This document shows positions 8,173 through 16,539 of a DNA stretch of 64,000 nucleotides, piece after piece; the stretch's first letter is position 1, and each line of letters opens with the position of its first letter. The stretch spans positions 1 through 64,000 of the forward strand of contig NZ_AUAF01000006.1 of the NCBI RefSeq assembly GCF_000428585.1. Reading direction: 5' to 3'. Below the pieces are notes generated by a model that worked only from the letters and a program-made list of their open reading frames with translations, had not been told where the DNA came from and did no database searches. This DNA comes from Zooshikella ganghwensis DSM 15267 (GTDB lineage: Bacteria; Pseudomonadota; Gammaproteobacteria; Pseudomonadales; Zooshikellaceae). The position numbers and the translations under genes were made by a program.

Positions 8173-9687
8173 ATGAAATCAATATTATTTTCAGGTCTGT
8201 TGGTGAGCACAGCACTGAGTGTGAATAATGCTGCTGCCGCAATGAACAGAGATTTACCATTTGATAACCAGCCAGAAAGATCGTGGTCGATGATGTCGGA
8301 ACGGTTTGGCACAAAAATTCCTGGCTTGGTCAATGATCATATTCAATTAGGTACTGCTTACGACAGTTCAAGAGAGATTTTTTTAAATCATCAACCTGTT
8401 GCGGGTGTAGAACGGCAGAATTATGGTGGTGTTAAATTTACCATTACCTATGATCAGGATACCAGTTATGATGAAGTCCTGAGTATGCTTAATGGTAGTG
8501 TTGATGCTTCTGTAGCAATTAATGTTGTGCAGGTTAATGCGGGTGCTCATATCGCTAAAGAAGCTGCAGAGTCGGAGTTTGCCAGCTCTTATACCTTCAG
8601 TGCAACAGCTACACCCAAAAAGCGTGTTTTACTGCCTGAAAACGCTAATACAGGTTTTGTTTTATCTCCAGTGGGAGACGCCATAGCCACTCAGTACCAA
8701 AATAAATTAGCTGAGCTGGCAGGTGATGAGTTTGTGACTTCCATTGAATACGGTGCCCAGCTGTTTGTTAACATGAAGGTGGAGTTTTTAAATAGCCGTG
8801 ATAAAGATAATATTGGGGGATATTTAGGCGTTGATGTTGCTGGGGGGATTGTATCCGTTAAAGGTGAGCTGGATTTTCTGGATGAAGAGGTTAAGAAATC
8901 GGTTAAAATTACTGTGAGAGCACTGCAAAAAGGGGGTAATCCAATAGAATTACTAAAGGTTATTCCTAATAATATTATTACTTGCTCATTGGAAAACCCT
9001 AAGCCGTGCTTTGATTTATTTGAAGAGTCCATTCAGTATGCAAAAACTGATTTTCAAACACAGTTTGACTCATTAAGTGACTATAACGTTGTAAGTTATG
9101 AAACAACTCGTTATGACCGTAGTACAGTTGACGTGAAACGTTTAGTTCCAGAATATCAAGAAGTCAGTTGGCAACGTGATCAAATTATCTATGAGATGAC
9201 GGATAATTATAAGCGCGCAATTAAGGATGAACAGCGTGCATCTGATTTACTTGCAAGTTACTTTAGTTGGATGCCGAGTGAGCAGCGCACGAAAGTGGAG
9301 CAAATTAAACAAGCGGCGTATAACAACGCTTGGCTATATTATGACATTGCCAAGTACTGCCAGGAGCATCCTTTTGGCACTGAATGTGTCGATTATTGGA
9401 ATAATGTCAAAGAAACCTGTGCAAGCACTGCAGAAGAAGCCTGTATCGCTGAGTATGACCACTCTCAGTTAGAAGTAAACAGTGAAATTAAATCTGTGCA
9501 TCAATGTGAAGTTGCACGGCAAACAGCCACCAATAAAGGTTTGGAAACCGATCGACAGTCGCTTGCTTATCGTAAGTTACGCTGGGCACCTGTTTTTGTT
9601 GATAATGCTAGACCCAACGATGGTGTCCTAGAGTGGACTCCTTGTGAGTTTGCGTTAACGACTTACGGTGATTATTTCATAAATTAA
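8173..9687 (+). CDS. MACPF/perforin-like secreted protein 2
   Basis: The protein has 504 residues from ATG 8173; AGGG at 8162-8165 is the likely ribosome-binding site. The signal peptide ends near NNAAAA. It is clearly paralogous to the product of 6061: IPGLVNDHIQLGTAYDSS at the start, MLNGSVDASVAINVVQVNAG, GDEFVTSIEYGAQLFVNMKVEF (from G184), NIGGYLGVDVAGG, a second charged/serine cluster, then KGGNP (G254-G255). The CSLENPKPC (C-x7-C) and CQEHPFGTEC (C-x8-C) pairs are kept. It differs by a ~90-residue C-terminal extension with five further cysteines (ETCASTAEEAC, HQCEVA, TPCEFA), perhaps an extra disulfide-bonded targeting domain. It is third in the tight operon starting at 6061. Two unequal perforin-like subunits in one operon recall two-component pores, but partnership is not shown. 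Confidence 0.65.
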   Translation: MKSILFSGLLVSTALSVNNAAAAMNRDLPFDNQPERSWSMMSERFGTKIPGLVNDHIQLGTAYDSSREIFLNHQPVAGVERQNYGGVKFTITYDQDTSYDEVLSMLNGSVDASVAINVVQVNAGAHIAKEAAESEFASSYTFSATATPKKRVLLPENANTGFVLSPVGDAIATQYQNKLAELAGDEFVTSIEYGAQLFVNMKVEFLNSRDKDNIGGYLGVDVAGGIVSVKGELDFLDEEVKKSVKITVRALQKGGNPIELLKVIPNNIITCSLENPKPCFDLFEESIQYAKTDFQTQFDSLSDYNVVSYETTRYDRSTVDVKRLVPEYQEVSWQRDQIIYEMTDNYKRAIKDEQRASDLLASYFSWMPSEQRTKVEQIKQAAYNNAWLYYDIAKYCQEHPFGTECVDYWNNVKETCASTAEEACIAEYDHSQLEVNSEIKSVHQCEVARQTATNKGLETDRQSLAYRKLRWAPVFVDNARPNDGVLEWTPCEFALTTYGDYFIN

Positions 9688-9698
9688 TATCTTTAAAG

Positions 9699-9724
9699 CT
9701 ATACCCTTTTTATGAAGGGTATAG
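9699..9724 (+). terminator. Perfect hairpin between MACPF-like genes 2 and 3
   Basis: CTATACCCTT 9699-9708 and AAGGGTATAG 9715-9724 form a perfect ten-base stem with a six-base loop, 12 bases after the stop of gene 2. No T-run follows on the plus strand. It could be a partial terminator, an mRNA-stabilising stem or an operator, giving the third gene a different expression level. Confidence 0.5.
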
Positions 9725-9763
9725 TACACACAAGTTAGGTACTACTTTGTAGGAACCAACCCG

Positions 9764-10999
9764 GTGAAAAAAATAACCACAATCCTACCAATTATGTATA
9801 GTGCTCACTATGATATTGGGTCTAGTGTTATAAACAAGGCTGCTTTGAAATCTAGTTTGCTTGGTTTTTTAACGGCATCATTGATTTCGTTATCTTCTCA
9901 GGGGATGACTGCTGAATACATAGCAGATAATGCGCAGTTAGCATGGCTTGGGCTTGGTGTTGATAGTCGTAGTGGTTTTAAAAAGCAGGCATGTGTTGCT
10001 GGGCACTGGAAAAAAGCTGGAGATACCAGCGTCGAGTTAAGTTATTTAGGATCTCGCCAAGTCAAAGATACCATGGAGCAGGTTTTTGGTAAGATAAAAG
10101 GCGGCGTAAATGTTATTATATTTTCTGGCTCTGTCAGTGTGTCGATGACATCGCGTATCTCAGAAAATAAAACGACAGCAGCTTCAACCCTTAAACTTGC
10201 CTACAATGGACCCAACTATACTCTAGAAAATCGTCGTTTAACATCTCTAGGGCAGGCAATGACCCATGCAGACCCAACCAGCGTAATGAGTAACTGCGGC
10301 GATGAGTTTATCTATCATATGGATACCGGAGGTGAGGTTTATGTGACGGCAAAGTTGCACTTTAAGTCAAAGGAAGCATATAAAAAGTTTGTTACTAAAG
10401 TCAAAGTACGGGTGTTATTTGTCAAAAAGACAAAAACATATACCAAAGAGTGGTACAACTATGCAGAAGATGCTGTTTACAGCATTAATGTGGTAACAAA
10501 AGGCGGTAATACCCCAAAATTAAAACAGTTGCTCAGGGATAATCCTCAGTACTGTAAGATTGAAAATATTAACGATTGCTTTAATACCGCTAATTTATTG
10601 TTTGCTTACTTATTTGGTGATAATGGTTATCACCAGGACCTAAGCGCTGCGCCAATGAAAGTGCTGTCATTTGACACTCGGCGCTATGATGATTCTGGAC
10701 ACTTTGCCCTTAATCCACCCAATGAACCTTATGTTGACCCTGGTTTTAAAATTCAGGAAGAAAAAATAAAGATTACACTTCTAAAGCAGTACGACTATCA
10801 ACAGTCACTTCAAGCATTTTATGCTGTTGAATCTAATAATGTACAAAAAGAAAAATATGCGGAAGAAATTGCTAAAGTAGAACATAATCTAACTGAACTT
10901 CATCAGGCAACGGTTACATGTCAGGCGGCATCAGCTTTCGTGGTGTGCCGGGCGGCAGTTGATCAGGCAATGGCAAATTTATATCCAGTGCAGATCTAG
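9764..10999 (+). CDS. MACPF/perforin-like secreted protein 3 (divergent)
   Basis: The protein has 411 residues from GTG 9764, with AGGA nine bases upstream. The N-terminus is long before the hydrophobic segment (LLGFLTASLISLSSQGMTA, ending ~residue 49), so a start at the ATG eleven codons in is possible. It is the most diverged of the three paralogs. It keeps LGLGVDSRSGF at the start, CGDEFIYHMDTGGEVYVTAKLHF (C178, G179), and TKGGNTP (G247-G248). It also keeps the C-x7-C pair (CKIENINDC), an FDTRRYDDSG stretch matching the ETTRYDRST of gene 2, and a C-terminal C-x8-C (CQAASAFVVC). The region after GDEF is lysine-rich (KVKVRVLFVKKTKTYTKEW) rather than acidic, a change in the presumed second membrane-inserting cluster. 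A MITE begins 35 bases downstream. MACPF assignment is by shared pattern with its paralogs. Confidence 0.55.
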   Translation: MKKITTILPIMYSAHYDIGSSVINKAALKSSLLGFLTASLISLSSQGMTAEYIADNAQLAWLGLGVDSRSGFKKQACVAGHWKKAGDTSVELSYLGSRQVKDTMEQVFGKIKGGVNVIIFSGSVSVSMTSRISENKTTAASTLKLAYNGPNYTLENRRLTSLGQAMTHADPTSVMSNCGDEFIYHMDTGGEVYVTAKLHFKSKEAYKKFVTKVKVRVLFVKKTKTYTKEWYNYAEDAVYSINVVTKGGNTPKLKQLLRDNPQYCKIENINDCFNTANLLFAYLFGDNGYHQDLSAAPMKVLSFDTRRYDDSGHFALNPPNEPYVDPGFKIQEEKIKITLLKQYDYQQSLQAFYAVESNNVQKEKYAEEIAKVEHNLTELHQATVTCQAASAFVVCRAAVDQAMANLYPVQI

Positions 11000-11034
11000 T
11001 TAACAATTATCCAATTAGTTTTTATTGTGCAATG

Positions 11035-11298
11035 CTAGGGCCTGTTAACACTATTTGAATATCACTGTTATGACGGTAAAAGCACTCATCTAGGCGCGAA
11101 GTTTAGTTGTTCTAAATGAACAATGAGCAACAACGAGTAGTGCTTTTACCGTCTTAACCCTTCGGGCCGTGATTATTTTTCCGCCTAGCGGTGTTACAAG
11201 TCATTTATGTAGAATGACTACACGGCATTCCTTGTGCCTAGCTAGGCGAAAAAATACTCTACGGCAGTGGTGATTCAAATAGTGTTAACAGGCCCTAG
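11035..11298 (+). mobile_element. MITE, copy 1 (IS630-type ends, CTAG target)
   Basis: A 258-base element (11038-11295) has perfect 23-base terminal inverted repeats beginning GGGCCTGTTAACACTATT. It is flanked by TA on each side inside a CTAG context, which is the target and TA duplication described for IS630. It has no coding capacity. Inside are a 14-base inverted repeat (ACGGTAAAAGCACT/AGTGCTTTTACCGT), a GCCTAGC/GCTAGGC pair and a GTCATT/AATGAC hairpin, so a transcript would fold extensively. It occupies most of the gap between 10999 and 11384. It is nearly identical to the copy at 16540. Confidence 0.85.
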
Positions 11299-11383
11299 TC
11301 AGTATCAGCCTACTGACATAACGCTGTCAGTAGGGCTGGTTTATTCTGTTTAAGTGTTTTCAAAAAGACAGAAGGGTTATTGT

Positions 11384-11803
11384 ATGGGAGAATATAAAGG
11401 TCAGTGTGCATGTGGAGCAGTTGCATACTCAATTGATGGAGAGCCAATTAATACAGCTTTTTGTTACTGTAAAAGTTGTCAAGTGCATACTGGTTCTGAT
11501 AAATGGTTTGGTGTGTGGGTGCCAAAAGAAAAGCTGACTTTTACAAAAGGGCAGCCTACATTGTATACCCGCCTAGGTGACTCAGGAAAAGATATGATAC
11601 ACAATATTTGTGGTCATTGTGGAACTACGCTATGTATCGAAGTTACAGTAGGGAATTTTTATTCTGTTTCTGCGAGCACCTTAGATAACCATGAGAACTT
11701 AAAGCCCAATATTGCTATTTATACGGCCTCTGCGCCAAGCTGGGCCGTTTTTCCTGAGGGTATTGCCAAGTATGATGTATTACCTCCTGAGCTGAGTGGT
11801 TAA
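11384..11803 (+). CDS. GFA/CENP-V-fold zinc-binding protein
   Basis: The protein has 139 residues from ATG 11384, preceded by AAGGG at seven bases; a GTG ten codons earlier lacks such a site. It shows the cysteine pattern of the GFA (glutathione-dependent formaldehyde-activating-like) family: CAC at C8/C10, CYCKSC at C27/C29/C32 and CGHC at C76/C79. These bind two zinc ions in the beta-tent fold. The length is typical of single-domain members. Family members include a few glutathione-adduct enzymes, but most have no known substrate, so no reaction is assigned. There is no signal peptide, so it is cytoplasmic. It converges on the AIM24 operon with only 22 bases between the stops and lies just after MITE copy 1. 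Confidence 0.85.
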   Translation: MGEYKGQCACGAVAYSIDGEPINTAFCYCKSCQVHTGSDKWFGVWVPKEKLTFTKGQPTLYTRLGDSGKDMIHNICGHCGTTLCIEVTVGNFYSVSASTLDNHENLKPNIAIYTASAPSWAVFPEGIAKYDVLPPELSG

Positions 11804-11825
11804 AAAAGGACTCATAAAGGGCATA

Positions 11826-12845
11826 TTACCCACTGCTGCGTGCAGGACGGTAAGCATGTGCCCACCATGCGAAAGCATCTACTCCACGGGTTTGAATCCA
11901 TACCTTACCTTTACCAGAAAAACGACAAACAAAGCCTTCACCTGAGAAAAATAATGATTTATAACCACCCACTTTGCTAATTTTATAATCGAGGTGTTCG
12001 GTAAACGCTACAATATTGCCAGTATCGACCACATAATTATCCTGAACATCAATTTCGATAATAGCTCCATAGCTATTGAACCATAAATCGCCTTTACCCG
12101 ATGCGCGGATTAAAAATAAATTTTCACCAGAGAAAAAGCCTTTGGTAAAGCCTTGCCATTTTGTTTCAATGTTTACGGACATAGCCGAAGCGACAAAAGC
12201 GGAATTTTGCAAGTACAATACTTCATCATTTAAATACACATGCATCATATCGCCAGGCGCGCCTGGTGCAATACCAATTTCACCGGGGCCATGGGCGGCA
12301 GTAAACTCATTTATGAAAATAGACTCTCCTGTTACAAATCGTCCCAGGCCACCCTTAAGTTTCGTTTTCATCTCGATATGGGTGTCCATAGTTGCCATGG
12401 CCGAGGCTTCTACTTTTAAGGTTTGATTGGCAGGTAATTGGACTGTTACAAAACTGTAATCAGGTTTACCTTCTATTTTAAACTGTAAGCCAGGATGATC
12501 GGTTGGTGATTCAAATGTGTCACTGATGGGTGAGGAGGAGTCTTTTTTTACTGACGTGTTGTTGTTTACAGAAAGGTTTTGAGTAGCTGCTCTTGCTTCA
12601 GCATCAGCTTCGTCTGCAGTTAAAATACGACAGCCAATACCTAACTTATCCAATACATTACGAATTTTAATAGCGGTTGCCTGATCAACATTTCTTTTTA
12701 TCGTGACTGGACCTTTTTGTAATGTTTGCATCGCTACTTCTGGTGTTGTTTTGAACAAACGAGCAAACTGAGCGGATGCATGCTCTATATTTGTAGCATC
12801 TGCTATTTTACCTGTTAATGTTACGTGATATTGGTTATCTTGCAT
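11826..12845 (-). CDS. AIM24-family protein with N-terminal FARLFK-type domain
   Basis: The protein has 339 residues from ATG at 12845, with AGGAAG upstream. Residues ~1-80 (YHVTLTGKIADATN... FARLFK... GPVTIKRNVDQATAIKIRNVLDKLGIGC) match a small domain seen at the start of various proteobacterial proteins, function unknown. After a serine/asparagine-rich linker, residues ~120-335 form an AIM24 (DUF124/TIGR00266) beta-barrel: EASAMATMDTHIEM, GGLGRFVTGESIFINEF, VVDTGNIVAFTEHLDY, FFSGEGFVCRFSGKGKVWIQTR. The family has a mitochondrial member in yeast needed for respiratory-complex and membrane organisation; the bacterial role is unknown. There is no signal peptide. It is the last and longest of three AIM24 paralogs on this strand; the 131-base gap before it may hold its own promoter. 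Confidence 0.9.
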   Translation of the reverse strand: MQDNQYHVTLTGKIADATNIEHASAQFARLFKTTPEVAMQTLQKGPVTIKRNVDQATAIKIRNVLDKLGIGCRILTADEADAEARAATQNLSVNNNTSVKKDSSSPISDTFESPTDHPGLQFKIEGKPDYSFVTVQLPANQTLKVEASAMATMDTHIEMKTKLKGGLGRFVTGESIFINEFTAAHGPGEIGIAPGAPGDMMHVYLNDEVLYLQNSAFVASAMSVNIETKWQGFTKGFFSGENLFLIRASGKGDLWFNSYGAIIEIDVQDNYVVDTGNIVAFTEHLDYKISKVGGYKSLFFSGEGFVCRFSGKGKVWIQTRGVDAFAWWAHAYRPARSSG

Positions 12846-12976
12846 TTGTGAACTTCCTGTGCGAATCGCTTTTGTCTCTGCTTACGGCGCTTAAACTTAA
12901 TTATCACTTTAATTAATCTATGGTTTAAAGCTTGTTATCACAGATTAAAAGCCATTCACTTAAAATAAGACAAAAC

Positions 12977-13654
12977 CTATCGAGATCTCAGATCACCGCC
13001 GAGCATAGCACCAAAGCTACTAGGATTATGTGACTGACACCAAACAGTACCTTTACCATGAAACTTACAGACTAAACCTTCTCCACCCAAAAATGAATGC
13101 AACCAGCTTTTTCCTGCTTTGGTGATGGTAAAGTCCAATGTTTCATTGAAGGCGACAATATGGCCCGTATCAACAATATACTCACCATCCACATGAATAG
13201 GATAAATAGCGCCAAAAGAGCTTATAAGTACTTTACCTGAGCCTTTTAAATGGACCCAAAATACCCGCTCGCCAGATAATATTGATTTAAACCCCTGCCA
13301 ACCCAGGTCAATCTCAATGGCATGTTCACAGGCGAGAAATGAACTGCCTTGTACAACCAGTGTTTCATTATCCAGCGTCATGACTTCCATATCGCCAGCC
13401 AAGGCCGTGCCTAACCATACCTCACCCGTGGTGTTTTGTGCTTCAAAATGGTTAATGAATAATGACTCACCAGCGACCATCCGCTTTACAGCTTTTAGAA
13501 TACTGCCTTTGCCTCGCTTATGGGTGGTGGTAGTAACGTTTATGTTATTGCTCATCGCAATCATGGCACCAGATTCAGCAGTGCACACCTCAGTGGGGTT
13601 TAAGGTGACTTTAGCCGCAGTATTTCCTGGCCGATGCAATAGCTGTATTTCCAT
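12977..13654 (-). CDS. AIM24-family protein (paralog 2)
   Basis: The protein has 225 residues from ATG at 13654 (MEIQLLHRPGNTAAKVTL), with AAAGGG seven bases upstream. The start matches the usual family N-terminus. A GTG at 13687, overlapping the stop of the gene before it as TAGTG, would add eleven residues and is less likely. It is a single AIM24 domain: ESGAMIAMSNNINV, KRMVAGESLFINHFEA, YIVDTGHIVAFNETLDF, LGGEGLVCKFHGKGTVWCQS. The paralog lies 32 bases after the stop of the upstream AIM24 gene and belongs to the M48-AIM24 operon. Its function is unknown; the family forms a beta-barrel with trimer-like symmetry. Confidence 0.9.
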   Translation of the reverse strand: MEIQLLHRPGNTAAKVTLNPTEVCTAESGAMIAMSNNINVTTTTHKRGKGSILKAVKRMVAGESLFINHFEAQNTTGEVWLGTALAGDMEVMTLDNETLVVQGSSFLACEHAIEIDLGWQGFKSILSGERVFWVHLKGSGKVLISSFGAIYPIHVDGEYIVDTGHIVAFNETLDFTITKAGKSWLHSFLGGEGLVCKFHGKGTVWCQSHNPSSFGAMLGGDLRSR

Positions 13655-13686
13655 TAAGAGGCCCTTTGTGAAAACATCAACAGACA

Positions 13687-14349
13687 CTAAGGTAGTTTAG
13701 GGTTTATCCAACCTGCCAGCCCGGATAAACTACGTGTTTGTATGGTGATTTTGCCTTTGCCTACGACACGTGTTACTAACCCTTCACCACTGAAAAGACT
13801 GGAAAAAATGCCACCCGCTAATTGTAGCTTGAGTTTAATGGTGGGTTCGTAGGCAACTAAATGGCTGGTATCAACAATATACTCGCCATCGATTTGCTTT
13901 TCTAAAAGTGCGCCAAAAGCACCGTACCATACTGTGCCATTGCCCTTAACCACAATTTTAAAGAGACCTTCTTTGGCTAACCAGGAAACAAAACCAGCCC
14001 ACTTAACGCCTACTTTAATACCCTCAGTACAGGCTAAAAATGCACCAGGTTGCAAGTAAAGCGTTTGTCCTTTTAACTCAATGGCTTTTATTTCGCCAGG
14101 AGTTGGCTGAGCAAGGGTTATCTGTCGAGTACTTTTAGTATTATTAGCGAACTCATTAATAAATAAGGTTTCACCACCTAAAAAATGACGTGCTAATGCA
14201 GGAAAAAAACCACCATTAAAACGAGAGTTCAAGTCTAAGTCCGCTGACATGGTTGCCATAGCATCAGACTCAGCGGTTATTCTCTCTCCAGGAGATAGTT
14301 CAACATCTAAGTAAGAAAAGGCTCGCCCGCCTTTAATTTCAGTTTTCAT
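13687..14349 (-). CDS. AIM24-family protein (paralog 3)
   Basis: The protein has 220 residues. It starts inside the last codons of the M48 gene (ATGAAAACTGA, 11-base overlap), so it is probably translated by coupling; no strong ribosome-binding site is seen. It is a single AIM24 domain: ESDAMATMSADLDLNSRFNG, ARHFLGGETLFINEFANN, YIVDTSHLVAYEPTIKLKL, FSGEGLVTRVVGKGKITIQTR. The order M48 protease then AIM24 genes suggests a joint role, perhaps in envelope or membrane-protein quality control; that is inferred from context. Confidence 0.9.
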   Translation of the reverse strand: MKTEIKGGRAFSYLDVELSPGERITAESDAMATMSADLDLNSRFNGGFFPALARHFLGGETLFINEFANNTKSTRQITLAQPTPGEIKAIELKGQTLYLQPGAFLACTEGIKVGVKWAGFVSWLAKEGLFKIVVKGNGTVWYGAFGALLEKQIDGEYIVDTSHLVAYEPTIKLKLQLAGGIFSSLFSGEGLVTRVVGKGKITIQTRSLSGLAGWINPKLP

Positions 14350-15526
14350 CTGTAGTTATGTCCGATGAAGTATGAGTCACAAATTGTTGTACAGCTTGTT
14401 TCAATTTGTCAAATTCTTTATCCAGATTACGAAATGAAGCACTATCTGCTTGTGTGAGTAATTTTAGCTGATCAATTCGATCTGATGTAGTTGGGTGGCT
14501 GCTCAGTAATGCCAAAGATTGTTGGATTAACGCGTGATTTTCATCATCGGTAACTTGCGATAAGCGTTTTTTTTCTTCCTCTTGAATTTTCTTGAAGAAT
14601 TGGTGGAGTCCTTGGGGGTTAATATTGGCAGCTTTTAATAGCACAACACCTTTTTCATCGGCATCAGCTTCAAACTGTCTGGAGTAACTCTGGTTGATTA
14701 ATAAAGGAGCAGCCTCGGCAATTACTGCTAAAAGTCCTGTCATATCGCCAAGGAATGCATCTATGATAATAAATGTGCCACTGGCACTGATCATATTGCG
14801 TAGTCCATGTTGCTCTGTCACATGCGCAATTTCATGGGCAACAACACCCAGTAATTCTTCGGCACTGTCTGCTTTTAATATGAGTCCTGAATGAATAACA
14901 ATATAGCCTCCAGGTAATGCAAAGGCATTGACTTCCTCATCTAATGAAATTGAAAAATGAAAATCATAGCGTTTATCAGGTAATGCGGCTAATAGGGGGC
15001 TGGTAAGAGGTTTAAGTAGTAACTCAGCCTGCTTATCAGGCATGAACGTGCTTTCTAACTGATACTGTTTTAAGGCTCGTTTGGCTAGAGTTTGTTCCCA
15101 GTCTGCTGGTACCTGCCGAGCAATCATTGCAGCCATTGGGTCTATGGCGAAGTAAAGTGAAAATGGACTGGCAATAAATAGCAGGCTAACGACTATAAAG
15201 ATGATATGGTTTGTTGTGCGTTTTCGTTTGGCATGAGATAGCTGGACAGCAATTGTAGGATGATCAATCAATAAAGGATCATTCAGTATCGATCGGTCAC
15301 TGGTGTAGTACGACAGCTCTGGCCAGTCTGGATGAGAGATAAATACCAGGCGATTACTTGCACCGCCCAATTTAAACTCGCTGCCTTCAATAGGAATGGC
15401 TAGTTTCTGTTCACCACCAATAAAGCTGATTCTACCGTTTTCGATAGATAGTGTGCCAGAACATCGACCATTGGGGAGGTTTTTATAAAAAGCATGAGCG
15501 GTGTAGTTATGCTGAGAATTATCCAT
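14339..15526 (-). CDS. Membrane-anchored M48-family metalloprotease
   Basis: The protein has 395 residues. Residues ~1-100 are a soluble domain (ALPIEGSEFKLGGASNRLVFISHPDWP) with a beta pattern that recalls no named family. One membrane helix follows at ~106-127 (HIIFIVVSLLFIASPFSLYF). Residues ~140-390 are an M48 peptidase: NAFALPGGYIVIHSGLI, then HEIAH at 231-235 (H231, H235 zinc, E232 catalytic) and E286 in FEADADEKG as third ligand, ending in SHPTTSDRI as is typical. It resembles the YcaL/LoiP/BepA-type periplasmic quality-control proteases but carries a membrane anchor after an N-terminal domain, not a lipobox. It is the first gene of an operon with three AIM24 paralogs, and overlaps the next by 11 bases. 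Confidence 0.9.
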   Translation of the reverse strand: MDNSQHNYTAHAFYKNLPNGRCSGTLSIENGRISFIGGEQKLAIPIEGSEFKLGGASNRLVFISHPDWPELSYYTSDRSILNDPLLIDHPTIAVQLSHAKRKRTTNHIIFIVVSLLFIASPFSLYFAIDPMAAMIARQVPADWEQTLAKRALKQYQLESTFMPDKQAELLLKPLTSPLLAALPDKRYDFHFSISLDEEVNAFALPGGYIVIHSGLILKADSAEELLGVVAHEIAHVTEQHGLRNMISASGTFIIIDAFLGDMTGLLAVIAEAAPLLINQSYSRQFEADADEKGVVLLKAANINPQGLHQFFKKIQEEEKKRLSQVTDDENHALIQQSLALLSSHPTTSDRIDQLKLLTQADSASFRNLDKEFDKLKQAVQQFVTHTSSDITTDEN

Positions 15527-15687
15527 AGATTAAAGACTTTTGGCCTTGATGATAGTACCTATAATAAGTGTTGTTGGTGATTTTTAGAATCATTGATCTA
15601 ACCTTTTTTGAATTATCATTATTTTAGGTATTAATGCTCTAATCAAACTACACTTGGAGCAAATTTCATTCAAGTGAAGTTGTAGTT

Positions 15688-16455
15688 ATGATTTACACGT
15701 TTGTAAGAGCAGTCTTTTTATTCTTTCTCTCTATTTGTAGTCTGTATGTTATTGCTGATAGCAAAATTAAATTAACCATCGGAGAGTGGCCTCCATTTAT
15801 GGCTGAGGGTTATAAACACAAAGGTGTTATGTCTCACATAGTTGAAGAAGCATTCAAGGCTGAAGGCATAGAAGTTCAATATCGCTTTTACCCATGGAAA
15901 AGAGCTTATAATGAGGCAGAAGAGGGTAAAGAGTGGCAAGGCACGGTCGGCTGGTCAATGTCTGATGAACGTAAAAGCTCATTTATCTATACTGAGCCTG
16001 TGATGAAATTAAAGGATGTTTTCTTTCACCGTAAAGATATGCAATTTGACTGGAAAACATTTGATGACCTAAAAAAATATCGTATCGGTGCTTCAGTAGG
16101 TTACTTTTATGGTGACGAGTTCGAGGGAGCTGAAAAAGAGAAAAAAATTAAAGTTTATCGCATATCTAAAGATGCGAGTAATATGAAAAAATTAGTTGAT
16201 GGGAAAATTGACTTATTCCCACAAACTTTGGGTGTTGGCTATGAGATGATTGAAACAATGCCTGAAGCAAAGGGGGTAATTATCCATCACCCTCATCCAA
16301 TAAGAGAAACTGACTATTACTTGATTATCAGTAAAAAGGCTGATAATGCACAAACTTATGTTGATGCTTTTAATAAAGGAATGGAAAAAATTAAAGCATC
16401 AGGTATGTATGAACAAATTCTAAAGGACAGTGCGGAAGGAAAATATCGCCAATAA
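15688..16455 (+). CDS. Periplasmic solute-binding protein, SBP_bac_3 type (orphan)
   Basis: The protein has 255 residues with a signal peptide ending near YVIADS (~residue 24). The mature part starts KIKLTIGEWPPFMAEGYKHKGVMSHIVEEAF, the standard opening of family-3 (amino-acid type) binding proteins. It continues with VQYRFYPWKRAYNEAEEG, a QGTVGWSMSDERKSSFIYTEPV hinge segment, and a C-terminal YVDAFNKGMEKIKASGMYEQILKD. No permease or ATPase gene is nearby, so it may feed a distant transporter or act as a ligand sensor. The ligand cannot be told. The ribosome-binding site is weak (GAAG at 12 bases). MITE copy 2 starts about 85 bases downstream. It is only distantly similar to the product of 16884-17651. 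Confidence 0.85.
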   Translation: MIYTFVRAVFLFFLSICSLYVIADSKIKLTIGEWPPFMAEGYKHKGVMSHIVEEAFKAEGIEVQYRFYPWKRAYNEAEEGKEWQGTVGWSMSDERKSSFIYTEPVMKLKDVFFHRKDMQFDWKTFDDLKKYRIGASVGYFYGDEFEGAEKEKKIKVYRISKDASNMKKLVDGKIDLFPQTLGVGYEMIETMPEAKGVIIHHPHPIRETDYYLIISKKADNAQTYVDAFNKGMEKIKASGMYEQILKDSAEGKYRQ

Positions 16456-16539
16456 GTTGCTTCTGACAAAGTCGGGAATACAGCAAGAAAGCTTGTTGAA
16501 CTGTTTGCCGTATGGATGTGGCATTGGCAACAGTTTATG

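Noticed and set aside
7876..8333. Minus-strand frames of 60-109 codons opposite the GEVED and MACPF-like genes
   Set aside because: They lie entirely opposite well-supported genes and show no signal, domain or ribosome-binding site; the same holds for the many antisense frames within the giant gene.
13655..13687. GTG start at 13687 for the second AIM24 gene, overlapping the previous stop
   Set aside because: The ATG at 13654 has AAAGGG at proper spacing and gives the usual family N-terminus (MEIQLLHRP).
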